Shown: piece by piece, positions 40,466-50,344 of the stretch
Numbering within the stretch: position 1 is the stretch's first letter
Layout: the number at the start of each line of letters is the position of its first letter
NCBI GenBank assembly: GCA_029821875.1
Contig: JALGXW010000003.1
Location: forward strand, 62,001 to 126,000
Source of the DNA: Candidatus Hebobacterum abditum
GTDB taxonomy: Bacteria > Armatimonadota > Hebobacteria > Hebobacterales > Hebobacteraceae
Length of the DNA: 64,000 nt
Reading direction: 5' to 3'
The notes under the pieces: model-generated
Told to the model about the DNA's origin: nothing
The model's input: only the letters and a program-made list of their open reading frames with translations
Databases searched by the model: none
Program-made: the position numbers and the translations under genes

Positions 40466-42423
40466 CGCGATATGGTCTCCCAGGCTGGTATGGAGATCTC
40501 TGCCCGATAGTCGCTCATATTGTGGTGGGGCTGGCGTCGTGGGCGATAGGCTCGATCGCCCTCTGGCGCAGGCCCATTCTGCGTGTAGATCCAGATACGG
40601 TCCAGGTCCCACAACACGATTTCGTCGCGAGGATCTCCCATAAGATCGATCGCTTCCGCGCAGAGAGTTGGGTGACCGTCATCTGGGAAGACGACGACGG
40701 GCCGCAGTCGGCCGTCGAGCAAACCGCCGAGCGTCAGACTGCCTGACGCCAGGAGCAGTTCCGTGTCTTCACCGGCCCAATTGACCGGCGAGAGCACCGC
40801 GCCGCTCCCCGCGATCTCGCGAGTCGCCAGCAGCTTCCCAGTGTGGTCGTACACGCAGATGATGTCCGGATTGCCCCAGAACGTCTTCGTCACGATCTGG
40901 AGGCCAGGGACGTCCTTGCACACCGGCGCCGCGGTCAGGCGCTGGACGTGACCCGTGCGATCTCGCCACAGTATCTTCCCATGGACATCGCATACGACGG
41001 TTCCTCCCTCGCCGCAGGCGAGCGCGATCCGAGGTCCCTCACAATCGGGGTCGATCGGCGCGATGGCGATGGCGTCCTGATGGTCCTCGACGTCGATGCG
41101 CCACAAGAGCGACCCGTCATCATCGACGAGCGAGTAGCCAATCATCACTTCATCCCGCCCGTCGTCGTCCATATCGGCCACGGCCGGGAAGTGACCTGTG
41201 TTGCCGTGGAATCGCCACAGCTGGTTCAGGCTGTCATCGTAGGCCGTTAGGTTGCTGTAGCGGTCCTTGACGAGAACGTCCGCGCGCCGGCCTGTCCCTC
41301 GTAGATCCGCGATGCATATGGCGTCGCCGGGGATGCGGAACAGATCGTCCTCCGGAAGCCACGTCGCCATCGGCCCGGGCTCGGGGGTCGGCGCGCCGTA
41401 CTTCAACTCTCCCGTGAGCCCGTCCAGGACGCAGATTTCGAAGTTCCTGCAGCAGACAACCTCGGGCCTTCCATCCCCGTCGAGGTCATGCACCTGGAAG
41501 GCTAGGTCGGCGGGGATGATGCCGTGCTCCCGATTGGGCTCACCCCACTGCCACAGGACCTCTCCGTCGAGGCTGATGGCCGTGAGGCAACTGAGGAACG
41601 GGAAGTTCCCGCCGTCCAGCATCTCCGTGTACTGAGCCAAGACGATCTCGAGACGGCCGTCCCCGTCGAGGTCGCCGAAGCGGATATGCCGGCCCGTCCC
41701 GAAGCCGTGGGTGTCGATGGTTCGCCACTGGATCGGCCTGGGATAGCGGGCGCGATCTGCCTGCAGCTCTGCGGCAGCGAGGGCATTCTCCTGTTCCACC
41801 TGCTCGCTCTCCTTGGCATCCAAGTCCACTTCCACGCGCGCGAAGCGAGCCGGCCCGCAGGCCAGGATGCCGATTCGGCCCTCGGGGAGAGCATCATCTG
41901 TGCATTCCATCAGCGTCTCGCCATCGACGGACGCGGATAGCGCTGGACCCTCGGCAGAGAACTCCACCCTGTGATAGCTGTCGTAGTCGGGGGTCCAGGG
42001 CGCTTCGGCCAGCACAGCCTCGTCCTCGTGATGCCGGCGAAGGAGCCGAACGTTCCCATCCCCGCTGATCCGAAGCGAGTACTGCGTGCGGTTGTTCGCG
42101 TACCGCACCATCACCCCTGCCTCGGCCTTCGGCGAAAGGAGGCGCAGGTCGACCGCTAGAGTCACATCTCGCCACTGGAGGTCGCCGGCGGCCAGCATCG
42201 GCGTGCCATGCTCCCTAAGTCGGCACTGCTGTATCACGCGGCGGCCGGCATCATCCACAACCTGCCAGTTGCCCAGCCCACCCCAGCTCGTGTGGTTGGT
42301 GGTCTCGACCCAGCCGCCCGGAAGCTCAGGTAGGTCGAGGCAGTGGTACTCCCCGACCGCCGTGTAGTCGAAGGGGATGGCCCCCACGGACATCTCATCG
42401 AACCTGTCTCGAAAGACGATCAT
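40462..42423 (-). CDS. LamG-like plus FG-GAP/VCBS repeat protein
   Basis: A 653-aa protein. Residues ~1-190 form a concanavalin/LamG-like jelly roll (WQVVDDAGRRVIQQC, GVMVRYANNRTQYSLRI), followed by a beta-propeller of FG-GAP-like repeats with Ca-binding DxDxDG loops: FGDLDGDGRLEIV, VHDLDGDGRPEVV and VADMDDDGRDEVM. No signal peptide is evident from ATG 42423 (AAAGG 10 bp upstream), which is unusual for this normally extracellular fold. The architecture resembles rhamnogalacturonan-lyase-related and sugar-binding propellers, but no lyase residues are assignable. Translation is coupled to the downstream formamidase. Confidence 0.8.
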   Translation of the reverse strand: MIVFRDRFDEMSVGAIPFDYTAVGEYHCLDLPELPGGWVETTNHTSWGGLGNWQVVDDAGRRVIQQCRLREHGTPMLAAGDLQWRDVTLAVDLRLLSPKAEAGVMVRYANNRTQYSLRISGDGNVRLLRRHHEDEAVLAEAPWTPDYDSYHRVEFSAEGPALSASVDGETLMECTDDALPEGRIGILACGPARFARVEVDLDAKESEQVEQENALAAAELQADRARYPRPIQWRTIDTHGFGTGRHIRFGDLDGDGRLEIVLAQYTEMLDGGNFPFLSCLTAISLDGEVLWQWGEPNREHGIIPADLAFQVHDLDGDGRPEVVCCRNFEICVLDGLTGELKYGAPTPEPGPMATWLPEDDLFRIPGDAICIADLRGTGRRADVLVKDRYSNLTAYDDSLNQLWRFHGNTGHFPAVADMDDDGRDEVMIGYSLVDDDGSLLWRIDVEDHQDAIAIAPIDPDCEGPRIALACGEGGTVVCDVHGKILWRDRTGHVQRLTAAPVCKDVPGLQIVTKTFWGNPDIICVYDHTGKLLATREIAGSGAVLSPVNWAGEDTELLLASGSLTLGGLLDGRLRPVVVFPDDGHPTLCAEAIDLMGDPRDEIVLWDLDRIWIYTQNGPAPEGDRAYRPRRQPHHNMSDYRAEISIPAWETISR

Positions 42424-42541
42424 GGTCTGGTAACCTTTCAGGAGCAGCCACCCCGCCCCTGCTCGGCTCGGGTCAGCGGCCTCGGCGCGGGAGAGCACAC
42501 ACGCGCAGCATCTGTGGCCGCCACTGGCAGGGAGCGCACCG

Positions 42542-44050
42542 CTAGGGCTCGCCCTCGAGTCGCCGCAAGGCCTCGCGCGCCTCCTCGAAGTCCGGTGCCA
42601 GCTCGACTGCTTTGCCGAAGCCCTCGCGGGCTGCGGCGATGTCCCCGAGCGCCTCCTGAACGAGGCCCAGGTCATATCGGTACTCGGCCGCCTCGGGGTC
42701 GAGGCGAACCGCCTCGCGCGCCTGCTCAGCGGCGGCCTCGTGTTGACCGGCCGAGTACAGGGCCATCGCCAGAGCATCGTGCGCGTCGGCGCTGCCGGGG
42801 GCAAGCATGCAGGCGCGCTCGGCCGCCTCAATGCCTGCCTCAACATTGCGGCCCTGCGCCGTGAGGGCCCGCGCCAGGGCAGCGCAAAGCTCCGCGTCAT
42901 CTGCGCCGGACTCAAACGCTTCCTCGAAGGCGGCGTCCGCCTCGGCGGGCCGTCCGGCCGCGTCGAGCGCGAGAGCCAAGTTGTGGCGAGACCACGGGTC
43001 GTCCGGCGCGAGCTCCGCCGCCCGCGCGTACCGCTCCGCCGAGAGTTCATAGAGACCCATCGCGTAATACGTCATCCCCAGTCCGGCATACGCGTCAGGC
43101 AGGTCCGGCCCAATCGCCAGGGCCGCCTCGTAGTCCTCGATAGCATCATCGTGGCGCCCCAGCGACAGGTGGGCGCTGCCCCGTTCGACGAGTGCGTCCA
43201 TGTCCTGTGGGTCAAACTGGATCACGATATCGAACTCGGCGATGGCCTTCTCGGCATCGCCGGAGTCCGCGTAGATCAAGCCAAGGTTGAATCGAGTCGT
43301 CACATGAGTAGGGTCGAGGCTCAGGGCCTGCTGGTAGAGGCGAGCAGCATCCCCCAGCTCGGCCAGCCCCCGGTGGGCATTGCCCAGTTCGCAGGAGGCA
43401 GCAGCTCGCCCCTCTTCATCCTCCTCCGGGTAATGCTCCAAGGCATCTCGGAGGAGTTGCGCGGCCCGAGTGAAGTCACCAGCCGCGCAACACATCTGCC
43501 CCACTGCGTACAGCGCCTCCGGCCAGTCCGGAGCGAGCTCCAATGCCTTCTCGAACTCCGCGTCCCCCTGCTCGTGATCCCCAAGCTGATGCAAGGCCCA
43601 TCCACGCCAGAGGTGAGCATATGCGTCCGCAGGCTGGGCCGAGATGACGTCCTCATACGCGCCGGCCGCCTGCCGGAAACGCCCAGCGGAGTAGAGGGCG
43701 TCCCCGAGATCGGAGTTCAGCATCGGGTCGTTGCCGCCGATCTCCTGGGCCCGCGAATAGGCCACGATGGCATCTTCGTGCCGACCGTCCACATAGTGGG
43801 TCTGGCCAAGGACATGATGGGCACGCCATTCGTCCGGGGCCAACTCGATTGCGCGCTCGGCGAGTGGGAGTGCCTCAATGCACCGCCCCTCGCGGCCGAG
43901 CGCCCACGCGAGGTCCAGCAAGGTCTCGACGTTGTCCGGGTCCAGGGAGTAGGCATGTTCCCACGCCCGGATGGCATCCTCATGACGCCCCTGCGCCCAC
44001 AATTCCTGAGCGCGACGGTTGTGGGAGTCCTCGTCGGAGCTAGTGCTCAT
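42542..44050 (-). CDS. TPR repeat protein
   Basis: A ~502-aa protein made almost entirely of 34-residue TPR repeats, at least 13 counted by the A-x-G-x-Y/A ... A-L-x-x-P/ A-P periodicity (for example AIRAWEHAYSLDPDNVETLLDLAWALGREGR, DAIVAYSRAQEIGGND, AIAEFDIVIQFDPQDMDALVERGSAHLSLGRHDDAIEDYEAAL). It is a solenoid scaffold for protein-protein contacts, cytoplasmic, with no signal. The start at ATG 44050 is chosen because the open frame above it (to 44329) is Arg/Gly/Pro low-complexity. The downstream FG-GAP gene is 118 bp away. Confidence 0.9.
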   Translation of the reverse strand: MSTSSDEDSHNRRAQELWAQGRHEDAIRAWEHAYSLDPDNVETLLDLAWALGREGRCIEALPLAERAIELAPDEWRAHHVLGQTHYVDGRHEDAIVAYSRAQEIGGNDPMLNSDLGDALYSAGRFRQAAGAYEDVISAQPADAYAHLWRGWALHQLGDHEQGDAEFEKALELAPDWPEALYAVGQMCCAAGDFTRAAQLLRDALEHYPEEDEEGRAAASCELGNAHRGLAELGDAARLYQQALSLDPTHVTTRFNLGLIYADSGDAEKAIAEFDIVIQFDPQDMDALVERGSAHLSLGRHDDAIEDYEAALAIGPDLPDAYAGLGMTYYAMGLYELSAERYARAAELAPDDPWSRHNLALALDAAGRPAEADAAFEEAFESGADDAELCAALARALTAQGRNVEAGIEAAERACMLAPGSADAHDALAMALYSAGQHEAAAEQAREAVRLDPEAAEYRYDLGLVQEALGDIAAAREGFGKAVELAPDFEEAREALRRLEGEP

Positions 44051-44340
44051 TCGCCGCTCGCATCGGGGAGGAGGTCGGGGACGCGGGCGAACCGCTCCGG
44101 GCGCCCGGCCGCGGAGGCCGCCGCCCTCCCCGTTGTCGTTGACGCCTAGCGGTTGGCCAGTTCGCCGACTGGATTGTCTGTCCTGCTCAGAGCCGGACGG
44201 GGGCATCGTTCGGCCGGCTTGCTCCCGAGCGCTCAGCGTCGGTCGCCCGAGTCCGCGACCGGGAAGGCCGCCAGCGCGAACCGTCGAAATCACATGACCG
44301 GCCACCTTTCTGGGTACGATTCCCATCAACGGAGAGAGAA

Positions 44341-45330
44341 GTGGTTAGCTACTCGACTTTCGCCATCGTCAGCGTGTCTGCAGCACTGCTCTGCCATGGG
44401 CCAGCACCCGCGGATACGCTGGCGATGTCCAACGGGGACCGGCTCAGCGGCACGCTGGTGACCATGACCGAGGGAACTGTGATCCTAGAGACGGAGTATG
44501 CGGGCGAGACCGCTGTGGAGTGGGCGGCAGTCCGGGAAGTCACGCTCGACCGGCCGCTTCCGGCCGTGGTCGAAGACGGCAGCGAGATGGAAATCCGTCG
44601 GCTTCCCGCGGATGGCGTCCGGCTGGCCGACGTGGTGGCGATCGCACCGCCGGCGCTCCCTCCCCCGCAGGCCCCGACATGGAAGGGCAGAGTCGACTTC
44701 GGCTACGCCCAGACAGGGGGGAACAGGAACAGCAGTCTCGGGACGCTGACCGCGTTCGCCGCGCGCGCGGGGGCCCCCGGCGCCCGGCTTTCTCTGTTCC
44801 TGGACACCGCCCAGGGGGCCACGGAGGGTGAGGAGACCGCCAATCGCGCTCGCCTTCAGGGCAGGCACGATCAAGGATCCTCCGACCTCAGCTACCGCTA
44901 CTACTTGGCCAATATCGGCTACGACAGGGTCCGAGATTCGGATCGCCGGGTGGAACTGGGATATGGGATCGGGAGGCCTCTCATCGACAAGCCGCGGAAC
45001 CTGCTCACCGCGGAGGTCGGCCTCGCCTATGTGACCGAGGCGTTTGGCACCGGCGAGAGCGAGTCAAATGCAAAGCTGCGTCTCGGGGAAAGCTGGCGGC
45101 GGCAACTCGGAGCGGACGCCGAGCTGCTGGAGAGCCTGGCGCTTCTCTCAACGCTCGGGGATCTCGGCGACCTGACCTCCGAGTTCGTCCTGGCGGTGAG
45201 GCAGTCTCTCACGTCGCGGTTGGCCTTCACGACGAGGTTCGTCAACACCTACGACTCTCGTCCCGTGGCGGGCACCGAGCGCAGCGACTACACGGTGACG
45301 GCCCAGATCGGCTTCGCGTTCGGCGACTGA
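44341..45330 (+). CDS. DUF481-family outer-membrane beta-barrel
   Basis: A 329-aa exported protein: signal peptide (residues 1-24, VSAALLCHGPAPADT), a small N-terminal beta domain (LAMSNGDRLSGTLVTMTEGTVILETEYAG, as in SH3-like OM proteins), and from ~110 a DUF481 barrel (FGYAQTGGNRNSSLGTL, YRYYLANIGYDRV, VELGYGIGRPL, ending in IGFAFGD with aromatic C-terminal residues). The family is salt-stress or YdiY-like. The substrate is unknown. It is good evidence for an outer membrane. GTG 44341 follows CGGAGAGAGAA. Confidence 0.88.
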   Translation: MVSYSTFAIVSVSAALLCHGPAPADTLAMSNGDRLSGTLVTMTEGTVILETEYAGETAVEWAAVREVTLDRPLPAVVEDGSEMEIRRLPADGVRLADVVAIAPPALPPPQAPTWKGRVDFGYAQTGGNRNSSLGTLTAFAARAGAPGARLSLFLDTAQGATEGEETANRARLQGRHDQGSSDLSYRYYLANIGYDRVRDSDRRVELGYGIGRPLIDKPRNLLTAEVGLAYVTEAFGTGESESNAKLRLGESWRRQLGADAELLESLALLSTLGDLGDLTSEFVLAVRQSLTSRLAFTTRFVNTYDSRPVAGTERSDYTVTAQIGFAFGD

Positions 45331-45352
45331 GTTCTCCTCGCAAAGCGGGCCG

Positions 45353-46657
45353 CTACTCCGCGCGCAGCGCCTCCATCGGCTGAATGCCCGCCGCGCGCAT
45401 GGCCGGGTAGAGGCCGAAGATCACTCCGGTGACGACCGCCACCACCAGCGACAGAAGCACGGCCTGGCCGGAGACGATCGTGTGCCAGCCCGCGTACTGC
45501 GAGATAAGCGTGGCCATCTCTATGCCAAGGAAGATCCCCAGGATGCCGCCTATGCTCGTGATGACGAGGGCCTCGAGCAGGAACTGGCGAGCGATATCGG
45601 AGCGGCTTGCGCCCACGCATCTCCGAATACCGATCTCCCGCGCCCGCTGGGTCACGGTGGCCAGCATGATGTTCATGATACCGATGCCGCCGACCAGAAG
45701 CGATATGCTGGCGATCGCCCCCATCACGATGCTGAAGATCCGGTGGGTCCGTTGGCTCTGTCGGAGCAGTTCCGCTGGTATGACGATCTCGTGATCGGGA
45801 ATCGCTTTGTGCCTGCGCTCGAGGATCCGCGCCGCCACCCGAGCTGCCTCCCATGTTTGCGATTCATCTGGCACCTGCACAATGATCTGTGTAATCGGCC
45901 TCTGATCCAGCGGGGGACGATCGAACAGCTTCGCGAGCAGCTGGATGAACCCGGAGATATCGACCGGGATGGCCTGCTCGACGTAGATCTGAAAGTCATC
46001 CATCGCCACGGTGATGGGCATGTAGATGTCCTCGTTCACGTCGGGCAGGGAGAGCAAACTGCTCCCCGCCTGTACCCGACGCTCCTCCAGAACGCCGATC
46101 ACCTGGAACTCCTGAGTGCCAATCCTGAGGTTCTTCCCAACAGCATCTTCGAGGAAGAACGCGGCCCGCTTGACCTCTGAGCCGATGACACAGACCTGCG
46201 CGTGCCGCTCGATATCGCCGTCGTCCACGAACCGTCCCGACGCCAGGGCCAACCGGTTCACGCGGCTGTAGTCCGGAGTCGTGCCGAGGACCTTCGCCGG
46301 GATGGCCGTTCCGTTGTGTCTCACCTCGCCGAACACGCGGCAGACTGGGACAACGCGCTCGGCCGCGTCGTACAACTCTCCGATGGCCTTGGCGTCGCCG
46401 TACGTGACGCCCTGCGGCGACTCCCGCTGGGCCTCGAGAGCCAAGTCACCCGACAGGGCGCGTCGGTTGATCTGGATGACATTGACCCCCATCAGCCTGA
46501 TCTGCTCCAGGGCCTCCTGCCTAGCTCCGGCCCCGATGGAGACCATAGCGATGACAGAGGCGATCCCGAAGATCACACCCAGCATCGTCAACAGCGAGCG
46601 CAGCTTGTGCGCCAGCAGCTCACTGATTCCCGTGAGGATGGACGACCAGAACTTCAC
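45353..46657 (-). CDS. macB: MacB-type ABC transporter permease
   Basis: A 434-aa permease: one N-terminal helix (SLLTMLGVIFGIASVIAMVSIGAGA), a ~220-residue MacB periplasmic core domain (IQINRRALSGDLALE, DAVGKNLRIGTQEFQVIGVL), and three C-terminal helices of the FtsX domain. The helices are preceded by VTQRAREIGIRRCVGASRSDIARQFLLEA, the coupling-helix loop that contacts the ATPase. The GTG start at 46657 overlaps the adaptor stop (GTGA). The ATPase is a separate gene rather than fused as in E. coli MacB. Last gene of the six-gene efflux operon. Confidence 0.93.
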   Translation of the reverse strand: MKFWSSILTGISELLAHKLRSLLTMLGVIFGIASVIAMVSIGAGARQEALEQIRLMGVNVIQINRRALSGDLALEAQRESPQGVTYGDAKAIGELYDAAERVVPVCRVFGEVRHNGTAIPAKVLGTTPDYSRVNRLALASGRFVDDGDIERHAQVCVIGSEVKRAAFFLEDAVGKNLRIGTQEFQVIGVLEERRVQAGSSLLSLPDVNEDIYMPITVAMDDFQIYVEQAIPVDISGFIQLLAKLFDRPPLDQRPITQIIVQVPDESQTWEAARVAARILERRHKAIPDHEIVIPAELLRQSQRTHRIFSIVMGAIASISLLVGGIGIMNIMLATVTQRAREIGIRRCVGASRSDIARQFLLEALVITSIGGILGIFLGIEMATLISQYAGWHTIVSGQAVLLSLVVAVVTGVIFGLYPAMRAAGIQPMEALRAE

Positions 46658-48159
46658 TGCGCACCGCCCTGTGGCACTATGGGAGACGAGGAAGCCGGCC
46701 CCGGGGGCGCCTCCGCAAGTGGCCGCTCGTCGCCCACGCTGCGGAGAGCTATCTCCTCCCCGCCTTCGAGGCCCTTGATGACGACCGCGGTGTCCTCGCT
46801 CTGCTCGCCGAGCTCCACCTCGAGAGGGAGGAAGTCCTGTCCTCGTCGCACATACACGAGACGGCGCTCCTCTCGCTCGAAGACGCACTCGAGCGGAATG
46901 CTCACCACCTCCTCCAACTCCTCGACAATGATCCTCACGTTCGCCGTCATGCCCGGGCGCAGCGCGGCGCCCTTCAGGTCATTGATGGAGACCTTGGCCG
47001 GAAACATGCGCTCAGCGCTTGGGATCCCGGTGCCCGGGATTGTGGACTCGCCTGCGGTCTGTGAGACCTCTGTCATCTCGCCCTCGAAGCTGGTTCCCTG
47101 GATCGCGTCGACGGTTATCACGGCGAGCTGGCCCGCCTGGACTGAGCGCGCCTTGTCCTGTGGCAGCTCCACCACGACGCGCATCTCGGAGAGATCGGGA
47201 ATGGTCGCGATCGGGCGCCCTTGCCAGACCTGGTCTCCTGGTTGGAGCGGGCGTCGCTGCATCCCGCCCCGGCCCTCGTCCTCCAGCACGACGATGCCGT
47301 CGGCCGGAGCGCGGATCACGGACTTGCTGAACTCCTCCTCGACGCGGCCGAGCTGGCTCTTCCGGATCTCGAGGGTAGTGGCGGAGCTGCGAAGTTCAGC
47401 ATCTCGCTTGCTCTCCGCTTGCGCCAGGGCGGACTCGGCCTCTGTCACCGCAGCTTGCTTGTCCAGTTCCTGGGAGGAGTTCTGCGCCTCTGCAAGCTCC
47501 AGGTCCTTTGTCTCTCGTTCCAGCGCGAACTCCTTCGCTTTCAGGTCAGTTGAGGCCAGCTCGACCTCTCGTTGAGGCACGAGACCTTCCTCGGCCAGTC
47601 CCTCCTGGCGGTCGAAGCGTCTCTTCGCAGTCTCCAGCTCGATCGTGTCCTGCTCCTTCGCGCTGCGCTTCTTGGCGAGTTCGACGGCCTGTTGCGCTCG
47701 ATACTGCTCGAGTTCAGCTTTGGCCTGCTCTAACGCGATGCCGGCCTTCGTGACGTCGGCCTCGAGGTCCCTCGTCTTGTCCGTGTGTGACTGCTCGGCA
47801 TCGTCGTACTGCCGCCCCTGCTCCCTCACCCGCCGCAGCAGCCGGGGCACGTCCAGCTCGACGATGACGTCGCCTTCCTTGACCCGGACCCCGTTGGGAA
47901 CGAGATACACGACCTGTCCCGTCACCTCCGCCATGACCGGCTTGGAGTCAACAGCCTCCAGCTTGCCTCTGCACTCAACGACGATCTCGAATTGGCCTTT
48001 CCTGGCGGTCGTCGTCGCGACCGCCTTCTGTTGAGTGGCCTCCTCAGCGGCCGCCCTCCTCGCGATTGACCCCCGCGCCAGCAACGCGCCCAGCGCCACC
48101 GCTCCTGCCAACAGGATGATCGGCGTCAGACCCCCTGACGCGTGTCGCCAGAGCTTCAC
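46654..48159 (-). CDS. HlyD/MacA-type membrane fusion adaptor (adaptor 3)
   Basis: A 501-aa periplasmic adaptor with an N-terminal membrane anchor (ILLAGAVALGALLA), a lipoyl half-motif (VMAEVTGQVVYLVPNGVRVKEGDVI), a long coiled-coil hairpin (about 115-285), the second lipoyl half (VIRAPADGIVVLEDEGRG), a beta-barrel domain and a membrane-proximal domain. It bridges the inner-membrane transporter and a TolC-type channel. It overlaps its neighbours by 4 bp on both sides. It is one of three adaptors in the operon, and the hairpins differ in length and sequence. Confidence 0.9.
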   Translation of the reverse strand: MKLWRHASGGLTPIILLAGAVALGALLARGSIARRAAAEEATQQKAVATTTARKGQFEIVVECRGKLEAVDSKPVMAEVTGQVVYLVPNGVRVKEGDVIVELDVPRLLRRVREQGRQYDDAEQSHTDKTRDLEADVTKAGIALEQAKAELEQYRAQQAVELAKKRSAKEQDTIELETAKRRFDRQEGLAEEGLVPQREVELASTDLKAKEFALERETKDLELAEAQNSSQELDKQAAVTEAESALAQAESKRDAELRSSATTLEIRKSQLGRVEEEFSKSVIRAPADGIVVLEDEGRGGMQRRPLQPGDQVWQGRPIATIPDLSEMRVVVELPQDKARSVQAGQLAVITVDAIQGTSFEGEMTEVSQTAGESTIPGTGIPSAERMFPAKVSINDLKGAALRPGMTANVRIIVEELEEVVSIPLECVFEREERRLVYVRRGQDFLPLEVELGEQSEDTAVVIKGLEGGEEIALRSVGDERPLAEAPPGPASSSPIVPQGGAQ

Positions 48160-49586
48160 GAAGTCGCCTCCTGCTCCCCAGCCCCGACCGGCTGCCCTGG
48201 CGGAACTCCCAAGACAACGGAGTCCCCTTCCTCGAGTTCGCCCTCGATGGCGGCAAGCGCGTTGCTGCGCTTCAACAGCGTTACCGACACGCGTCGGGGC
48301 CCATCGTTCTCAGAGACGTACACCGAGAATGATTCACCGTCGGGTACCAGCGCCTCCAGGGGCACCGCTATTCCTTCCTTCACATGCTCCAGGACGACCT
48401 CGACCGTCGCCCCCATCCCTGGGCGGAGCCTCGGCTCGTGTGTCGTCAGTCGGATGATGGCACTGAAAACCTTCTTGCCCGGCGCTCCCCCCTCAAAGGG
48501 AGACAGCTGGCGAGCGAGATTGGCGACAGCCTTGACCTCCCCCGCGAGCGACTCGGCCCTTAGCGCGCGGACATGCACCCGGGCCGCCTGCCCGGCGCTC
48601 ACCTTCTCGATATCCGCCTCGTCGACGTGACACAAAACCCACATCTCGCTGGGGTCGATGACATTCGCCAGTCGCTGTCCCTCCCACACCTGATCGCCGA
48701 TCCGGAGCGGCCGCTCGCCGTCTTCCCACATCTGTTCGATCAAGAGCATGCCGGCCACGGGCGCCTTCACCTCCATGCCCTCGAGACGCTCCTGCGCCTC
48801 CTCGAGGTCGAGCTTCTTGGCGGCGAGCTCGCGCTCGGCCGAGGAGACGGATGCTTCCAGCCCTGCTTCGGCCTGCGAGAGCTCAATCTCCGCTTTCTGC
48901 ACATCCATCTCCCGCAGCCCGGTGGTGGTCTTCGCGTCCGATTCGGCCCGCTCGAGTGAGCGCTTCGCGGCCTCGAGCGCGAACTCCTTCCCGCGCACAT
49001 CGTCTTCCGCTGCCTCAACCTCCGTGATCGCTACAAGGCGCTCCTCGAAGAGCCGCTTGCGCTTGTCGAGCTGGCCCTTGGCAACGTCCAGCTCCTTGTC
49101 GAGGAAGGCCACCTCTGCTTGTGACTTCTCCACCGCGGCCTTGGACTGCACTCGTGCCAGTCCGAGTGCCTCCTCTCGCTTCTCCAGGCCGCTTCGGGCG
49201 TTCTGGACGCTCTTCTCGCCGTCCGCCCGCGACCTGCGGACATTCTCCTCCGCCTCGGCAACCTCGTCCTCGAGCCGATCCACCTCCTTCTTTGCATCCG
49301 CCGGATTGAGCTTCATCACCACGTCGCCCGCCTCCACCTGCACACCGTCTGTCTGGACTGAAACGATCTCCGTGTCGTCGGCACGGCTCACGATGGGCGC
49401 GGCGCGCGCGGCCTCGATGACCCCCTCGATCGGCAGCGTGATGTAGAAGTCGGCCACTGTGGCCAGGGCCGTCTGAGTCCCCCGCTCGAGAGCGCCGCTC
49501 TGGTCGCCCCTGGGCCAGGCCGCGAACAGGAGCACCGCGGCGGCGACCAGGGCCGCCAAGCTGACAGCTGTCCGACGCCGCGTCAC
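48156..49586 (-). CDS. HlyD/MacA-type membrane fusion adaptor (adaptor 2)
   Basis: A 476-aa adaptor: membrane helix VSLAALVAAAVLLFAAWP, a first lipoyl half (VQTDGVQVEAGDVVMKLNPADAKKE), a ~150-residue coiled-coil hairpin rich in Glu/Lys/Arg, the lipoyl half VKAPVAGMLLIEQMWEDGE, and a beta-barrel and membrane-proximal domain (RLRPGMGATVEVVLEHVKEGIAVPLEALV). It lies between the ATPase gene and adaptor 3 with 4-bp ATGA overlaps. Its role is parallel to that of adaptors 1 and 3. Confidence 0.9.
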   Translation of the reverse strand: MTRRRTAVSLAALVAAAVLLFAAWPRGDQSGALERGTQTALATVADFYITLPIEGVIEAARAAPIVSRADDTEIVSVQTDGVQVEAGDVVMKLNPADAKKEVDRLEDEVAEAEENVRRSRADGEKSVQNARSGLEKREEALGLARVQSKAAVEKSQAEVAFLDKELDVAKGQLDKRKRLFEERLVAITEVEAAEDDVRGKEFALEAAKRSLERAESDAKTTTGLREMDVQKAEIELSQAEAGLEASVSSAERELAAKKLDLEEAQERLEGMEVKAPVAGMLLIEQMWEDGERPLRIGDQVWEGQRLANVIDPSEMWVLCHVDEADIEKVSAGQAARVHVRALRAESLAGEVKAVANLARQLSPFEGGAPGKKVFSAIIRLTTHEPRLRPGMGATVEVVLEHVKEGIAVPLEALVPDGESFSVYVSENDGPRRVSVTLLKRSNALAAIEGELEEGDSVVLGVPPGQPVGAGEQEATS

Positions 49587-50344
49587 GGCTCAGCCTCCTT
49601 GGCCGGCTCGACCTCCGGAGCCGGCATCTCGGCGAGCACGTCCCGCGCGTCCAGACGGTCGGTGACCGGTTCGTCCCCGGTGATCCGGCCGTCGCGCATC
49701 TGCACGATCCGGCTCGCATGATTCGCCACCTGAAGATCGTGGGTCACGATGAGCATGGTTGCGCCTTCACGGTTCAGTTCCTGGAACAGCAGTATGATCT
49801 CCTCGCCCGATCTGGAGTCGAGGTTGCCGGTCGGCTCATCGGCCAGGATGACCGCAGGATCCAGAACGAGGGCCCGCGCGATAGCGACCCTCTGCTGCTG
49901 ACCACCCGAGAGCTGATTCGGCCTGTGGTGTCCCCGGTCTGCGAGGCCGACTCTTTCGAGCGCCCGAGCTGGGGCGTCCTGCGGCACGCGATTGTGGGCG
50001 TACAGCAGAGGAAGGCGGACGTTCTCCAGGGCGGTGAGCCGCGGCAACAGGTTGAAGGTCTGGAAGACAAACCCGATTCGTTCGTTGCGGATCCGAGAGA
50101 GCGCGCTGTCCTGCAAGCTGCTGACGTCTCGGCCATCCAGCCAGTAGCGCCCGTCGGATGGCAGATCGACGCACCCCAGGAGGTTGAGAAGCGTGGTCTT
50201 GCCCGATCCAGAGGGCCCCATGATGGCGACCATCTCGCCCGGGGCAACGGTCAGCGACACTCCGCGCAGCGCGTGGACAGCCACTATGCCGGTCGCGTAG
50301 TCCTTCGTCAGTTCCTCGGCCAGGACGACGGGCTCCGCCATCAT
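49583..50344 (-). CDS. macB: MacB-type ABC transporter ATPase
   Basis: A 253-aa ATPase of the LolD/MacB family: Walker [14 protein letters not shown]-loop [14 protein letters not shown], signature [15 protein letters not shown], Walker [14 protein letters not shown], and H-loop His in VTHDLQV. The C-terminal ~30 residues are an acidic-proline tail not needed for catalysis. The start at ATG 50344 (or 50341) has GGAGG 4-7 bp upstream and overlaps the adaptor 1 stop. It powers the permease encoded 3 genes downstream. Confidence 0.96.
   Translation of the reverse strand: MMAEPVVLAEELTKDYATGIVAVHALRGVSLTVAPGEMVAIMGPSGSGKTTLLNLLGCVDLPSDGRYWLDGRDVSSLQDSALSRIRNERIGFVFQTFNLLPRLTALENVRLPLLYAHNRVPQDAPARALERVGLADRGHHRPNQLSGGQQQRVAIARALVLDPAVILADEPTGNLDSRSGEEIILLFQELNREGATMLIVTHDLQVANHASRIVQMRDGRITGDEPVTDRLDARDVLAEMPAPEVEPAKEAEP

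Noticed and set aside
44051-44329. N-terminal 93-residue extension of the TPR protein
   Set aside because: The sequence is Arg/Gly/Pro low complexity, has no ribosome-binding site, and the repeat pattern starts at ATG 44050.
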